Source: Mycolicibacterium sp. MU0053
GTDB taxonomy: Bacteria; Actinomycetota; Actinomycetes; Mycobacteriales; Mycobacteriaceae
Assembly: GCF_963378095.1 (NCBI RefSeq)
Contig: NZ_OY726397.1
Span: forward strand, 744,001-808,000
Direction of reading: 5' to 3'
Length of the DNA: 64,000 nucleotides
The translations under genes and the position numbers were made by a program. The notes beneath the pieces are model-generated. The model had not been told where the DNA came from. It did not search any database and saw only the letters and a list, made by a program, of their open reading frames with translations. Shown in pieces: positions 37,827 to 48,862 of the stretch (its first letter is position 1; every line of letters begins with the position of its first letter).

Positions 37827-38615
37827 TCAGCGGTCGCCGCTGGAGCGCACCCCGAGCAGGACGTCTTCCCACGCGGGCACCGCGGGCCGGGACCGCTTGG
37901 CGCGGGCCGGGCGGGCCTCCTCGGCGGGCCGGGTCGGCTCGGGTGCCGGTGCGGGCGCGGCCGGGGTTGGCTCCGGGTGATCGAAGGCCAGCTGCGCCAG
38001 CGGGGCGACCGGACGCAGGGGCCGGTCGAAGTCGGGATCGATCAGCTCGGTGGCGGTCTCATCGAGTGCGGTGACGGTGCCGCCATGCGCGCCGGGGACG
38101 TAGCGGAAATGCGCGACGTTGTCCGAGCAGCCCGCCTTCCAGGCCAGCTGCACGGTCCAGCGGCCGTCCTCGTTGCGCCACGAATCCCAGGTGGTGGAGT
38201 CGGGGTTCAGGCCGCGGTTCACCAGCGCCGTGGTGACCGATTCGAGCAGCGTCAGGACCGATGGCCCGTCGGTGAGCACCGGATGTGCGGCGGTCGCCAG
38301 TTCCGCGGCCCTCGAGCGTTCCAGCAGCACGGGGTGGGCGAAGCGCTCGATCTTGGCCGGATCCACCCCGCTGGCCTCGGCCAGCTGCTCGACGGAGGCG
38401 CCGGCACGGATCCGGGATTGAATCTCCTTGGGACGCAACACGCTTCTGACCTCGATTTGTGTCTGGCCGGCCTGCGCGGCGTCGCCGCGCACCGCCGCGC
38501 GGAGCCGGTCGTCGACCCGCAACCGGAACTTGCTGGGCGTGCCGGTGGCCTCGTCCTCCTCGCAGAGGATGTGCCTGCCGTCGACATCGAGTCCAACAAC
38601 CTTCAGATCTCGCAT
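37827..38615 (-). CDS. sepH: septation regulator SepH
   Basis: 262 aa, equivalent to Rv0883c. The N-terminal DUF3071 region (MRDLKVVGLDVDGRHILCEE, then a helix-turn-helix-like ASVEQLAEASGVDPAKIERFAHPVL) is linked to a Pro/Ala-rich, basic C-terminal tail. In Streptomyces and mycobacteria SepH binds FtsZ and promotes its assembly at the septum. The gene is upstream of serC on the opposite face of its operon, 102 bases apart. Confidence 0.88.
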   Translation of the reverse strand: MRDLKVVGLDVDGRHILCEEDEATGTPSKFRLRVDDRLRAAVRGDAAQAGQTQIEVRSVLRPKEIQSRIRAGASVEQLAEASGVDPAKIERFAHPVLLERSRAAELATAAHPVLTDGPSVLTLLESVTTALVNRGLNPDSTTWDSWRNEDGRWTVQLAWKAGCSDNVAHFRYVPGAHGGTVTALDETATELIDPDFDRPLRPVAPLAQLAFDHPEPTPAAPAPAPEPTRPAEEARPARAKRSRPAVPAWEDVLLGVRSSGDR

Positions 38616-38717
38616 GTCGACCTCCTTGGGATCACCGAGCCGGACCCGCTTGGAGCGGACCTTACTGCAGCCCGATCGTTATCCGGGCGTGACACGCGGG
38701 CCCGACCGCGATCGGCG

Positions 38718-40040
<1,323 letters not shown>

Positions 40041-40044
40041 TCAC

Positions 40045-41073
40045 ATGGCACGTACGAAGATGATTCGACGGTGGCGTCGCAACATGGAAGTTCGCGACGA
40101 CCAGCCCTATGTCGACATGCTCACCACACTGTCCGAGGGGTCGGTGCGGCGAAACTTCAATCCGTACACCGACATCGACTGGGATTCGCCGGAATTCGCC
40201 GTGATCCCCGACGACCCGCGCTGGGTACTGCCCGCCACCGATCCGCTGGGTCGGCACCCCTGGTACCAGGCCCAGCCGGTCGCGCGGCAGATCGAGATCG
40301 GGATGTGGCGCCAGGCCAACGTCGCCAAGGTGGGTCTGCACTTCGAGTCGATCCTGATCCGCGGGCTGATGAACTACGCGTTCTGGGTGCCCAACGGCTC
40401 CCCGGAGTACCGCTACTGTCTGCACGAATCGGTCGAAGAGTGCAACCACACCATGATGTTCCAGGAGATGGTGAACCGCATCGGCGCCGACGTCCCCGGC
40501 ATGCCGCGGCTGCTCAAGTGGCTCTCGACCTTCATCCCGCTGGCCGCGGGCCCGCTGCCGATCGTGTTCTTCTTCGGTGTGCTCGCCGGCGAGGAGCCCA
40601 TCGACCACACCCAGAAGAACGTCTTGCGCGAGGGCCGCAACCTGCATCCGATCATGGAACGGGTGATGGCGATCCACGTCGCCGAGGAAGCCCGGCACAT
40701 CTCGTTCGCCCACGAGTACCTGCGCAAGCGGGTGCCGATGATGCGGGCGCGCAAGCGGTTCATGCTCTCGCTGCACGTCCCGATCATCATGCGGACGCTG
40801 TGTTCGGCGATCCTCAAGCCGCCGCGCAGCTTCTGGCGGGAATTCGACATTCCCAAGTCGGTCAAGCGCGAGGTGTTCTTCCGCTCGCCCGAGGCCCGGC
40901 AGATGCTCTCCGAGGTCTTCGCCGACGTGCGGATGCTGTGCCACGACACCGGGTTGATGAACCCAATGGCGCGGCTGATGTGGCGGATCTGCAAGATTGA
41001 CGGCGAACCTTCCCGTTACCGCAGCGAACCGCGGCGGGCGCACCTGCCGACTGTCGAGAAGATTCCCGCCTAA
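40045..41073 (+). CDS. AurF-like diiron oxygenase family protein
   Basis: 342 aa, equivalent to Rv0885. Ligand-like motifs of a diiron four-helix bundle are visible: ESILIRG, EECNHTMMF, GEEPIDHT and HVAEEARHISFAHE. Related AurF oxidises aryl amines, but the substrate here is unknown. AGGGAGG precedes ATG 40045. Eleven bases separate it from fprB, which could supply electrons. Confidence 0.82.
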   Translation: MARTKMIRRWRRNMEVRDDQPYVDMLTTLSEGSVRRNFNPYTDIDWDSPEFAVIPDDPRWVLPATDPLGRHPWYQAQPVARQIEIGMWRQANVAKVGLHFESILIRGLMNYAFWVPNGSPEYRYCLHESVEECNHTMMFQEMVNRIGADVPGMPRLLKWLSTFIPLAAGPLPIVFFFGVLAGEEPIDHTQKNVLREGRNLHPIMERVMAIHVAEEARHISFAHEYLRKRVPMMRARKRFMLSLHVPIIMRTLCSAILKPPRSFWREFDIPKSVKREVFFRSPEARQMLSEVFADVRMLCHDTGLMNPMARLMWRICKIDGEPSRYRSEPRRAHLPTVEKIPA

Positions 41074-41084
41074 CCGGAGGTCGG

Positions 41085-42761
41085 ATGCCCCACGTCATCA
41101 CCCAGTCGTGCTGCAGCGACGGGTCGTGTGTTTTCGCCTGCCCGGTGAACTGCATCCATCCGTCCCCGGATGAGCCGGGGTTCGCCACCACCGAGATGCT
41201 CTACATCGATCCGGCGGCCTGTGTGGACTGCGGCGCGTGCGTCAGCGCCTGCCCGGTGGGTGCGATCGCCCCGGAGTCACAGCTGACGCCCGCACAGTTG
41301 CCGTTCATCGAACTGAACGCCGGCTTCTACCCGCCGCGCGCGGAGGGCGAGAAGGTGCCGCCGACCTCGAAGCTGGCGCCGGTGATCCCGGCGCCGGAGG
41401 TCCGCACCGGCGGTACCCCGCTGACGGTCGCCATCGTCGGGTCCGGGCCGGCGGCGATGTATGCCGCCGACGAGCTGCTGACGCAGCCGGGGGTACGGGT
41501 CAATGTCTTCGAAAAGCTGCCCACCCCTTACGGTTTGGTGCGCGCCGGGGTCGCCCCCGACCATCCCAGCACCAAGGGCGTGACCGAGCTGTTCGACCGG
41601 GTCACCCGGCGCAAGGGGTTCACGTTCTTTCTCAATGTCGAGGTCGGCCGGCACCTGCGGCACAGCGATCTGCTCGCGCATCACCACGCGGTGTTGTACG
41701 CGGTCGGGGCGCCCAACGATCGCCGTCTCGACATCGACGGCATGCAGTTGCCCGGCGCGGGGACCGCCACCGAACTCGTGGCCTGGATCAACGGCCACCC
41801 CGACTTCACGGATCTGCCCGTCGATCTGGGGCACGAACGCGTCGTGGTCATCGGCAATGGCAACGTCGCCCTCGACGTGGCCCGGATCCTCACCGCCGAC
41901 GCCGACGACCTGGCCCGCACCGACATCGCCGACCACGCCCTGGCGCGACTGCGCGACTCCCGGGTGCGGGAGGTCGTCATCGCGGCCCGGCGCGGACCGG
42001 CGGACTCGGCGTTCACGCTGCCCGAGTTGATCGGGCTGACCGGGGTTGCCGAGGTGGTGCTCGAACCGGGCGACCAAGACCTGGTGCAGCGCGACCTCGC
42101 GGCGTTGGGCGCCGGCGCCGAGCACCGCCTGACCCGCGCCAAGCTGGAGATCCTGAGCAAACTCGCCGGCAGCGACTCGCCGGTGACCAAGCCGCGCATC
42201 CGGCTGGCCTATCGCTGCACCCCGTCCCGGATCGAGGGGACCGACCGGGTCAGCGGAATCGAATTCATCCGCACCGGAACCGACGAGACCCGCCGCCTCG
42301 ACGCCGGTCTGGTGCTGACGTCAATCGGCTACCGCGGCAAGGCTATTCACGATCTGCCGTTCGACGACGACCTGGGTGTGGTGCCCAACGACGGCGGCCG
42401 GGTGCTGGGCGCGAGCGGCGCCTACGTGGCCGGCTGGATCAAGCGCGGCCCGACGGGGTTCATCGGCACCAACAAGTCGTGTGCGTTGCAAACCGTGCAG
42501 CAACTCGTCGCCGACTACAACGACGGGGTGCTCGCCACGCCGGCCGGTCGGCCCGACGCGCTCGCCAAGCTCGTGCAGGCCCGCCAACCCGACGTCGTCG
42601 ACCTGGCCGGGTGGCGCGCCATCGACGCCGCCGAGGTCGAACGCGGTCAGGGGCAGCGGCCGCGCAGCAAGTTCACCGATGTGGCGGCCATGCTCGCGGT
42701 CGCCGCCGCGGCGCCGAAACCGTCGTTGCGCCGGCGTCTTCTAGCTGGCCTGCGGGGTTAG
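41085..42761 (+). CDS. fprB: ferredoxin--NADP reductase FprB (ferredoxin-fused)
   Basis: 558 aa. The N-terminal 7Fe/8Fe ferredoxin part has CSDGSCVFACPVNCIHP and CVDCGACVSACPVGAI. From ~100 the adrenodoxin-reductase-like flavoprotein begins with GSGPAAMYAADELL (FAD), then VIGNGNVALDVARIL (NADP). It shuttles electrons between NADPH and iron-sulfur or P450 systems, equivalent to Rv0886. Its stop overlaps the convergent VOC gene by 4 bases. Confidence 0.93.
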   Translation: MPHVITQSCCSDGSCVFACPVNCIHPSPDEPGFATTEMLYIDPAACVDCGACVSACPVGAIAPESQLTPAQLPFIELNAGFYPPRAEGEKVPPTSKLAPVIPAPEVRTGGTPLTVAIVGSGPAAMYAADELLTQPGVRVNVFEKLPTPYGLVRAGVAPDHPSTKGVTELFDRVTRRKGFTFFLNVEVGRHLRHSDLLAHHHAVLYAVGAPNDRRLDIDGMQLPGAGTATELVAWINGHPDFTDLPVDLGHERVVVIGNGNVALDVARILTADADDLARTDIADHALARLRDSRVREVVIAARRGPADSAFTLPELIGLTGVAEVVLEPGDQDLVQRDLAALGAGAEHRLTRAKLEILSKLAGSDSPVTKPRIRLAYRCTPSRIEGTDRVSGIEFIRTGTDETRRLDAGLVLTSIGYRGKAIHDLPFDDDLGVVPNDGGRVLGASGAYVAGWIKRGPTGFIGTNKSCALQTVQQLVADYNDGVLATPAGRPDALAKLVQARQPDVVDLAGWRAIDAAEVERGQGQRPRSKFTDVAAMLAVAAAAPKPSLRRRLLAGLRG

Positions 42762-43207
42762 CTCGCGTTCATATGCGCGGCGATGTCGGCCGGGGCCACC
42801 TCGCGCACCGATTCGGCCAACGACCACTGATGGCCGAAGGGGTCACGTACCAGGGCGTACCGATCGCCCCAGAACTGGTCCTCCGGTTCGGCGACCGCGG
42901 TGGCACCGGCGTCGACGGCGCGTTTGAACCGACCGTCGACATCCGGTCCGTGCAGGTGCAACGTCACCGACGCGCCGCCCAATGCCGTCGGGGTCATGGA
43001 TTTGCCGCCGGATGTTTCGGGGAAGTCGTCGTTGAGGAAGACCGGGTGGCCGTTGATCGTCACGCAGGCGTGAATGATCTTGCCGTCGGGGCCCGGCATC
43101 CGGATCTCCTCGGTGGCGTTGAACGCCCGCACGTAGAAGTCGATCGCGGCGGCGGCGTCGTCGACCACGAGGTGCGGTACCAGCATCGGGGTGTTGTCGA
43201 TGGTCAT
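42758..43207 (-). CDS. VOC-family protein (PhnB-like)
   Basis: 149 aa, equivalent to Rv0887c. Two VOC modules: [26 protein letters not shown] and [22 protein letters not shown], ending [17 protein letters not shown]. Catalytic role not assigned. ATG 43207 is 5 bases from AGGAGG and is preferred to ATG 43210. A long upstream frame is open but lacks a start signal. Confidence 0.82.
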   Translation of the reverse strand: MTIDNTPMLVPHLVVDDAAAAIDFYVRAFNATEEIRMPGPDGKIIHACVTINGHPVFLNDDFPETSGGKSMTPTALGGASVTLHLHGPDVDGRFKRAVDAGATAVAEPEDQFWGDRYALVRDPFGHQWSLAESVREVAPADIAAHMNAS

Positions 43208-43265
43208 CATGACCTCCTGGGTGGATGTAACAGTCGCAACTACTGACTGCGGCCACCGACAATTC

Positions 43266-44384
43266 TCATCGCTGGGCGAGCAGATCCCAACCCTCGACCT
43301 GCTGCGGACGCCGCGGCTCGGGGCCGACATAGATCGCGGCGGGGCGCACCAGCTTGCCCAGCCGCTTCTGTTCGAGGATGTGCGCGCACCAGCCCGCGGT
43401 GCGGCCGCAGGTGAACATCGCCGGCATCATCCTGGCGGGCACCCCGGCGAAGTCCAGGATGACCGCGGCCCAGAACTCGACGTTGGTCTCGATGGGGCGG
43501 TCCGGTCGACGCTCCCGCAGTTCGGCCAGTGCGGCCTGCTCCAGCGCCGCGGCCACCTCGTAGCGCGGGGCGCCCAACCGCTTGGCGGTGGCCCGCAGCA
43601 CGCGGGCCCGGGGATCCTCGGCGCGGTAGACCCGGTGACCGAAGCCCATCAGCTTCTCGCTGCGGTCCAGGATGCCCTTGACGACGGCCGCGGCGTCGTC
43701 GTTGCGTTCGACCTCCTCGATCATGGGCAGCACCCGCGCCGGCGCGCCGCCGTGCAGCGGGCCGCTCATGGCTCCGATCGCCCCCGACATCGCCGCGGCC
43801 ACATCAGCGCCGGTCGAGGCGATCACGCGGGCCGTGAACGTCGACGCGTTCATGCCGTGTTCGGCGGCCGACACCCAGTAGGCGTCGATGGCCTCGACGT
43901 GGCGGGGATCCGGCTCACCCTGCCAACGCGTCATGAATCGCGCGGTGACCGTGGCGCACTCGTCGATCACGCGCTGCGGAACGGCCGGCTGGTAGATGCC
44001 GCGCGCGGACTGCGCCACATACGACAGCGCCATCACCGACGCCCGGGCCAGTTGGTCGCGGGCGGTGTCGTCGTCGATGTCGAGCAGCGGCGCGTAGCCC
44101 CAGATCGGGGCCAGCATCGCCAGTCCGGCCTGGACGTCCACCCGGACGTCGCCGGTGTGGATCGGCAGCGGGAAGGGTTCGGCGGGGGACAGGCCGCGGC
44201 CGAACCGGCCGTCCACCAACAACGCCCACACGTCGGCGAAGGTGACCCGCTCGCCCACCAGGTCCTCGATGTCGACCCCGCGATACCGCAGGGCGCCGCC
44301 GTCCTTGTCGGGCTCGGCGATCTCGGTCTCGAATGCGACCACGCCTTCCAGCCCGGGGACGAAATCCTTTGGTCCTGCAGTCAT
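43266..44384 (-). CDS. citA: citrate synthase 2 (CitA)
   Basis: 372 aa. Short citrate synthase with conserved [34 protein letters not shown] and the C-terminal [20 protein letters not shown], which contain the catalytic His and Asp. It may act as citrate or methylcitrate synthase; Rv0889c is the orthologue. Divergent from pdxH with a 30-base gap. A second citrate synthase, gltA2, is 1.5 kb downstream. Confidence 0.9.
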   Translation of the reverse strand: MTAGPKDFVPGLEGVVAFETEIAEPDKDGGALRYRGVDIEDLVGERVTFADVWALLVDGRFGRGLSPAEPFPLPIHTGDVRVDVQAGLAMLAPIWGYAPLLDIDDDTARDQLARASVMALSYVAQSARGIYQPAVPQRVIDECATVTARFMTRWQGEPDPRHVEAIDAYWVSAAEHGMNASTFTARVIASTGADVAAAMSGAIGAMSGPLHGGAPARVLPMIEEVERNDDAAAVVKGILDRSEKLMGFGHRVYRAEDPRARVLRATAKRLGAPRYEVAAALEQAALAELRERRPDRPIETNVEFWAAVILDFAGVPARMMPAMFTCGRTAGWCAHILEQKRLGKLVRPAAIYVGPEPRRPQQVEGWDLLAQR

Positions 44385-44414
44385 GATGCAGATTCTCGCA
44401 CTAGCGTTGTTCGC

Positions 44415-45107
44415 ATGGTCGAGGCGGAGGGTGCACGCTCGAGGTCGACGCGCGTCGAATCCGGCTCGGTCGAGAAGGACGCCCACGCTGATCTCGATGT
44501 GGACTGGCTGGGCGAGGACCCGGCGACCGGCTGGCTCACGTTGCTGCGCAACTGGATCACCGATGCCGAACGGGCCGGACTCGCCGAACCGAACGCGATG
44601 GTTCTCGCCACCGTGCACGCCGGGAAGCCGGTCTGTCGATCGGTGCTGTGCAAAAGCGTCGAGGCGACCGGAATCACGTTCTACACCAACTACAACTCGG
44701 CCAAGGGCGCCGAACTCGCCGAGACACCCCAGGCGGCCGTGACCTTCCCCTGGTACCAGCTGGGTCGGCAGGTGCATCTTCGCGGATCGGTCCGCAAGGT
44801 CAGCGCCGACGAAACCGCCGCGTATTGGTCCAAACGTCCGCGGGGATCGCAGCTGGGTGCCTGGGCCTCGCAACAATCGCAGCCGATCGCCTCCCGCGCG
44901 GTCCTGCTCGAGCGACTGGCCGAGGTCACGGCGCGGTTCTCCGGCGCCGCCGAGGTCCCGGTGCCCCCGCATTGGGGCGGCTACCGCATTGCCCCGGAGA
45001 CCGTGGAGTTCTGGCAGGGCCGCCAAGACCGGATCCACAACCGCATCAGGATCGTGCTGGACGCCGCACTGCCGGCCGGGGCCTTGGTTACCCGGCTGCA
45101 GCCCTAG
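44415..45107 (+). CDS. pdxH: pyridoxine/pyridoxamine 5'-phosphate oxidase PdxH
   Basis: 230 aa FMN enzyme making pyridoxal phosphate. Motifs: [25 protein letters not shown] (FMN), [15 protein letters not shown] and [18 protein letters not shown] with the PLP-binding Arg/His region WGGYRI. In M. tuberculosis pdxH lies elsewhere, so the place next to citA is different. A 70-residue extension upstream would overlap citA and is rejected. Short gap to a TetR gene. Confidence 0.92.
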   Translation: MVEAEGARSRSTRVESGSVEKDAHADLDVDWLGEDPATGWLTLLRNWITDAERAGLAEPNAMVLATVHAGKPVCRSVLCKSVEATGITFYTNYNSAKGAELAETPQAAVTFPWYQLGRQVHLRGSVRKVSADETAAYWSKRPRGSQLGAWASQQSQPIASRAVLLERLAEVTARFSGAAEVPVPPHWGGYRIAPETVEFWQGRQDRIHNRIRIVLDAALPAGALVTRLQP

Positions 45108-45147
45108 CGATCGACGAATGGACCATGCGCAGGCGCGCGAGCCCCGC

Positions 45148-45162
45148 TAGCATTCCAACTTG
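45148..45162 (+). promoter_or_regulatory. leaderless promoter of tetR
   Basis: TAGCAT (45148-45153) fits a mycobacterial -10 (TANNNT). The expected start is about 8 bases later, at the GTG. No ribosome site precedes the GTG, so the mRNA is probably leaderless. Confidence 0.5.
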
Positions 45163-45800
45163 TGGGGGGAGCCAAGGCGGGCACCGCCGTGGGCCTACGG
45201 GAACGCAAGAAACGTCGCACGCGCGCGACGTTGATCGAGGCTGCGGTCCAGCTGTGCCTGGACCAGGGCTACGACAACACCACCGTCGAGCAGATCGCGG
45301 CCGCCGCCGAGGTGTCGCCGCGCACCTTCAGCCGGTACTTCGCGACCAAGGACGCGGTCGTGTTGACGTTGCTGGAGGACCTGGTCGACCTGGTGCACGA
45401 CGAGTTGGCCACCATCCCGTACGAGGTGCCGGTGCTCGAGGCGCTGCGGCGCGCGCACGTCCACGTGCTCGACGCGGTGGGTTCCGGCAGCGTGACCGGG
45501 GTGTCGAGCGAGCGGATCGCGCTGATGCTGCGGATCCTGAATTCGACGCCCACGCTCAAGTCCGCAGCCACCGAATTCACGCCTCGTGCCACCCTCGTCG
45601 CGTTGGCCGACCGGTTGGGGGTCGGCGTCGAGGATCGCCGGGTGGCGCTGGTGGCGGGCATCTGGGCGACTATCATCGTGACCGCGTGCGGGGACCTCAA
45701 CGCCGACCGCGACGGCCTCAAATTGGGCCCGGATTTGATGGTGAAGCGCATCTGCGAGGTCTTCGAACAGTTCGCCGGGCTCACCGTCGGGCTGGGCTAG
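45162..45800 (+). CDS. TetR-family regulator
   Basis: 212 aa. The N-terminal helix-turn-helix (RRTRATLIEAAVQLCLDQGYDNTTVEQIAAAAEVSPRTFSRYFATKD region) is textbook TetR_N, with a 140-residue ligand-binding half. Ligand and targets unknown. Its position between pdxH and gltA2 offers citrate synthase or PLP genes as candidate targets. It may be leaderless (GTG 45162). Confidence 0.88.
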   Translation: MGGAKAGTAVGLRERKKRRTRATLIEAAVQLCLDQGYDNTTVEQIAAAAEVSPRTFSRYFATKDAVVLTLLEDLVDLVHDELATIPYEVPVLEALRRAHVHVLDAVGSGSVTGVSSERIALMLRILNSTPTLKSAATEFTPRATLVALADRLGVGVEDRRVALVAGIWATIIVTACGDLNADRDGLKLGPDLMVKRICEVFEQFAGLTVGLG

Positions 45801-45916
45801 CCAGTCCCGAAAGAGGGGTCAACGGCAACCCCCCGCAGGCAGACCGCGACCGTAGCGACTACCTTGCCTTAGTACGGACAGCACTGCCGCTGCCTACGAG
45901 CGCAGAAGGGGTTTCA

Positions 45917-47227
45917 GTGGCCAGCAACTCGAGTCAAGATTCAACACTCGAAACCGCCACCCTGAAGTATCCGGGTGGAGAGATCGACCTGGACATCGTG
46001 CCGGCGACGGAGGGATCCGACGGAATCGCACTCGGGTCTTTGCTGGCAAAGACGGGTTACACCACCTTCGACGGTGGTTTCGTCAACACCTCCTCGACGA
46101 AGTCCGCGATCACCTACATCGACGGCGACGCCGGCATCCTGCGGTATCGGGGCTACCCGATCGAGCAGCTCGCCGAGAAGTCGACGTTCATCGAGGTCAG
46201 CTATCTGCTGATCTACGGCGAACTGCCGACCAAGGACGAGCTGGAATCGTTCACCAACAAGATCCAGCGGCACACCTTGCTGCACGAGGACCTCAAGCGG
46301 TTCTTCGACGGCTTCCCCCGCAACGCGCATCCGATGCCGGTGCTCTCCAGCGCGGTCAATGCGCTGAGCGCCTACTATCCGGATTCACTGGATCCGTTCA
46401 ATCCGACGCAGGTGGAACTTTCCACCATTCGGCTGCTCGCCAAGCTGCCGACCATCGCCGCCTATGCCTTCAAGAAGTCCGAGGGGCAGCCGTTCCTGTA
46501 CCCGGACAACTCGCTGACGCTGGTCGAGAACTTCCTGCGGATGACCTTCGGCCTCCCGGCCGAGCCCTATGAAATCGACACTGAGATCGCTCGCGCCCTG
46601 GACATGCTGTTCATCCTGCACGCCGATCACGAGCAGAACTGTTCGACCTCGACGGTGCGGCTGGTGGGTTCCTCGGAGGCCAACCTGTTCACGTCGATCT
46701 CCGGCGGCATCAACGCGCTGTGGGGCCCGCTGCACGGCGGCGCCAACCAGGCGGTGCTGGAGATGCTGGAGAAGATCCGCAGCGAGCACACCGACGTCCG
46801 CGAGTTCGTCAAGAAGGTCAAGAACCGCGAAGACGGCGTCAAGCTGATGGGCTTCGGCCACCGCGTGTACAAGAACTACGACCCGCGCGCCCGCATCGTC
46901 AAGGAACAGGCCGACAAGATCCTGGCCAAGCTGGGTGGCGACGACGAACTGCTGGGCATCGCGAAATCGCTCGAGGAGATCGCGCTCACCGACGACTTCT
47001 TCATCGAACGCAAGCTGTATCCGAACGTCGACTACTACACCGGGGTCATCTACCGGGCGATGGGCTTCCCCACCCGGATGTTCACGGTGCTCTTCGCGCT
47101 CGGTCGGCTGCCCGGATGGATCGCGCACTGGCGGGAGATGCACTCCCAGCCCGGCAAGATCGGCCGGCCGCGCCAGATCTACACCGGTTACACCGAACGC
47201 GACTACGCGGCCATCGACGGCCGCTGA
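45917..47227 (+). CDS. gltA2: citrate synthase (GltA2)
   Basis: 436 aa TCA-cycle citrate synthase of the hexameric Gram-negative type. Motifs: [44 protein letters not shown] and the C-terminal NVDYYTGVIYRAMGFPTRMF. Equivalent to Rv0896. GTG 45917 follows AAGGGG by 6 bases and matches the family N-terminus (ASNSSQDSTLETATL). Separated from tetR by 116 bases with no gene. Confidence 0.95.
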   Translation: MASNSSQDSTLETATLKYPGGEIDLDIVPATEGSDGIALGSLLAKTGYTTFDGGFVNTSSTKSAITYIDGDAGILRYRGYPIEQLAEKSTFIEVSYLLIYGELPTKDELESFTNKIQRHTLLHEDLKRFFDGFPRNAHPMPVLSSAVNALSAYYPDSLDPFNPTQVELSTIRLLAKLPTIAAYAFKKSEGQPFLYPDNSLTLVENFLRMTFGLPAEPYEIDTEIARALDMLFILHADHEQNCSTSTVRLVGSSEANLFTSISGGINALWGPLHGGANQAVLEMLEKIRSEHTDVREFVKKVKNREDGVKLMGFGHRVYKNYDPRARIVKEQADKILAKLGGDDELLGIAKSLEEIALTDDFFIERKLYPNVDYYTGVIYRAMGFPTRMFTVLFALGRLPGWIAHWREMHSQPGKIGRPRQIYTGYTERDYAAIDGR

Positions 47228-47241
47228 GGAGGGGCACTGCG

Positions 47242-47604
47242 ATGACGACAAAACCCGAGATCGAGTTTCCCGAGGGACCCGCGCCGGGCGAATTGGTCAT
47301 CGAGGACCTGGTGGTCGGCGACGGTGCGGAGGCCGTGCCCGGCGGCACCGTCGAGGTGCACTATGTCGGCGTGGAATTCGACACCGGCGAGGAATTCGAC
47401 AGTTCGTGGGACCGCGGCCAGAGTATTGAATTCCCGTTGCGGGGACTCATCCAGGGCTGGCAGGACGGCATTCCGGGAATGCAGGTCGGCGGACGCCGCA
47501 AGCTGACGATCCCGCCAGCTCAGGCCTACGGCCCGGCCGGCGGCGGGCATCGGCTGTCCGGCAAGACACTGATCTTCGTGATCGATTTGCTGGGCGTGCG
47601 ATAG
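47242..47604 (+). CDS. FKBP-type peptidyl-prolyl isomerase
   Basis: 120 aa single FKBP domain catalysing proline isomerisation. Family residues: DLVVGDGAEAV, VHYVGVEFDTGEEFDSSWDRG, FPLRGLIQGWQDGIPGMQVGGRRKLTIPPAQAYG. No signal peptide, so cytoplasmic. AGGAGG precedes ATG 47242, 14 bases after gltA2, so it belongs to that operon. Confidence 0.92.
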   Translation: MTTKPEIEFPEGPAPGELVIEDLVVGDGAEAVPGGTVEVHYVGVEFDTGEEFDSSWDRGQSIEFPLRGLIQGWQDGIPGMQVGGRRKLTIPPAQAYGPAGGGHRLSGKTLIFVIDLLGVR

Positions 47605-47620
47605 CGCGACAGCGCTAAAC

Positions 47621-47662
47621 ACCCGAGGTGCCTTCGGGTTTGATTTCGGGCCAATCGGCCCG
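47621..47662 (+). terminator. tandem hairpins after the FKBP gene
   Basis: ACCCGA (47621-47626) pairs with TCGGGT (47634-47639), followed by TTGATTT, a weak intrinsic terminator. A second hairpin CGGGCC-AATC-GGCCCG lies at 47647-47662. They separate gltA2-FKBP from the arf operon. Confidence 0.6.
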
Positions 47663-47681
47663 CCGGTGGGTGTCGTTGTCC

Positions 47682-47707
47682 TAGGCTGAAAAGCTGCTCA
47701 GCTGAGC
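47682..47707 (+). promoter_or_regulatory. arfA promoter region with 12-bp palindrome
   Basis: TAGGCT (47682-47687) is a plausible -10. The perfect palindrome GCTCAGCTGAGC (47696-47707) starts close to the predicted transcription start, where it could be an operator or a 5' hairpin. The ATG at 47738 has GGAGG 6-7 bases upstream. Confidence 0.4.
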
Positions 47708-47737
47708 GCAGCCTGACGGTGCAACGATGGAGGTCCC

Positions 47738-48694
47738 ATGCCGGATCCCGACGAAACCCGAACGATAACCGGGTGGAAAACCGCATCGCGGCTCTACCGT
47801 CGGTCGCCGGGTCTGGGATGGTTGCTGGCGTTGTTGGTGGTCCCGTTGCTGTTGGGACTGCTGGGCTGGGGCGTACTCGACAACTCCGGCGAGGATCTCG
47901 ATCCCGAGGCGGCCACCCCCGAAGTCACCGTGCCGGGCCGGCCGGCCGCGTTGTCAATCATCAGGAACGGCAACGACATAACGCTGTCGGGGGAGATACC
48001 CAATGCGGCGGCGAAGACCGAGCTGCTCGACCTGCTCACCTCGATCCACGGACCCGACGTTAACCTCGTCGACAACCTCGACATCGCGGCCGGCGTCCTC
48101 GAACCTAATCTGCCCGGCCTGCACGCTGTCCTCGGGGCCGCGGCCGAAATCCCGGATTTCAGCTGGACTCTCAAGGGCACCAACCTCACGCTGAGCGGGA
48201 CCGCACCCAGTGAGCAGGTCCGGTCCGCGGTCGAGGCGGCCGCCACCTCGGCATGGCCAGATGTCAACGTCACCAACCGGATTCAGGTCACGGGTGGCCC
48301 GCCCGGCGCCCCGGTACCGGCTCCCGGCGGTGACTGCGCCAATCTGCAGGCCGATATCACCGCGCTGCTCGACACCCCGGTCACCTTCGAGACCGACGGC
48401 ACCAGCCTGACCCCGCCCAGTGCGCAGCTGTTGAGCCGGATCGCCGAGAAGATCACGGCGTGCCCCGAGGTCCGGGTCTCGGTGGACGGATACACCGACA
48501 ACAGCGGCAACGACGCCATCAACGTTCCGTTGAGCACCAATCGCGCCAAGGCCGTGGCCGACTTCCTGGTCGCACGCGGCGTCGCCGGCAACCTCGTCAC
48601 CTCGCAGGGCCACGGCTCGGCCAATCCGATCGCCGCCAATGACACGGCCGAGGGGAAAGCTCAGAACCGCCGCGTCGAGATCACCGTCAGCTAA
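47738..48694 (+). CDS. arfA: ArfA (OmpATb) peptidoglycan-binding outer-membrane-associated protein
   Basis: 318 aa, equivalent to Rv0899. One membrane helix (~28-47) is followed by BON-like repeats (~65-200: ITLSGEIPNAAAKTELLD and LTLSGTAPSEQVRSAVEA), then an OmpA C-terminal domain (~205-318) with DGYTDNSGNDA and STNRAKAVADFLVARGV, which bind peptidoglycan. In M. tuberculosis it supports growth at acid pH through ammonia release. It heads the arfA-arfB-arfC operon. Confidence 0.9.
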   Translation: MPDPDETRTITGWKTASRLYRRSPGLGWLLALLVVPLLLGLLGWGVLDNSGEDLDPEAATPEVTVPGRPAALSIIRNGNDITLSGEIPNAAAKTELLDLLTSIHGPDVNLVDNLDIAAGVLEPNLPGLHAVLGAAAEIPDFSWTLKGTNLTLSGTAPSEQVRSAVEAAATSAWPDVNVTNRIQVTGGPPGAPVPAPGGDCANLQADITALLDTPVTFETDGTSLTPPSAQLLSRIAEKITACPEVRVSVDGYTDNSGNDAINVPLSTNRAKAVADFLVARGVAGNLVTSQGHGSANPIAANDTAEGKAQNRRVEITVS

Positions 48695-48706
48695 GGAGAA
48701 TTCGAG

Positions 48707-48862
48707 ATGGACTTCGTCATCCAATGGTTGTGGTATCTGCTGGCATTCGTCCTCGGCTCGCTGGTGGCCTGGCTGCTCGCCGTGGTCACGGTGCGGCGCA
48801 CCAGCGAGCGGGAGGCCCTGGCCGCCCTGCCCGGCTTCCGGGAGTCGGGAGCACCGCGATGA
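48707..48862 (+). CDS. arfB: ArfB small membrane protein
   Basis: 51 aa with one transmembrane helix (WLWYLLAFVLGSLVAWLLAVV) and a charged C-terminus (RRTSEREALAALPGF). Equivalent to Rv0900. ATG 48707 is preceded by AAGGAGA; the stop overlaps arfC by 4 bases (ATGA). Confidence 0.88.
   Translation: MDFVIQWLWYLLAFVLGSLVAWLLAVVTVRRTSEREALAALPGFRESGAPR

Noticed and set aside
43191..44414. N-terminal extension of PdxH
   Set aside because: Would lie on the opposite strand of all of citA. The PdxH family start is near 44415.
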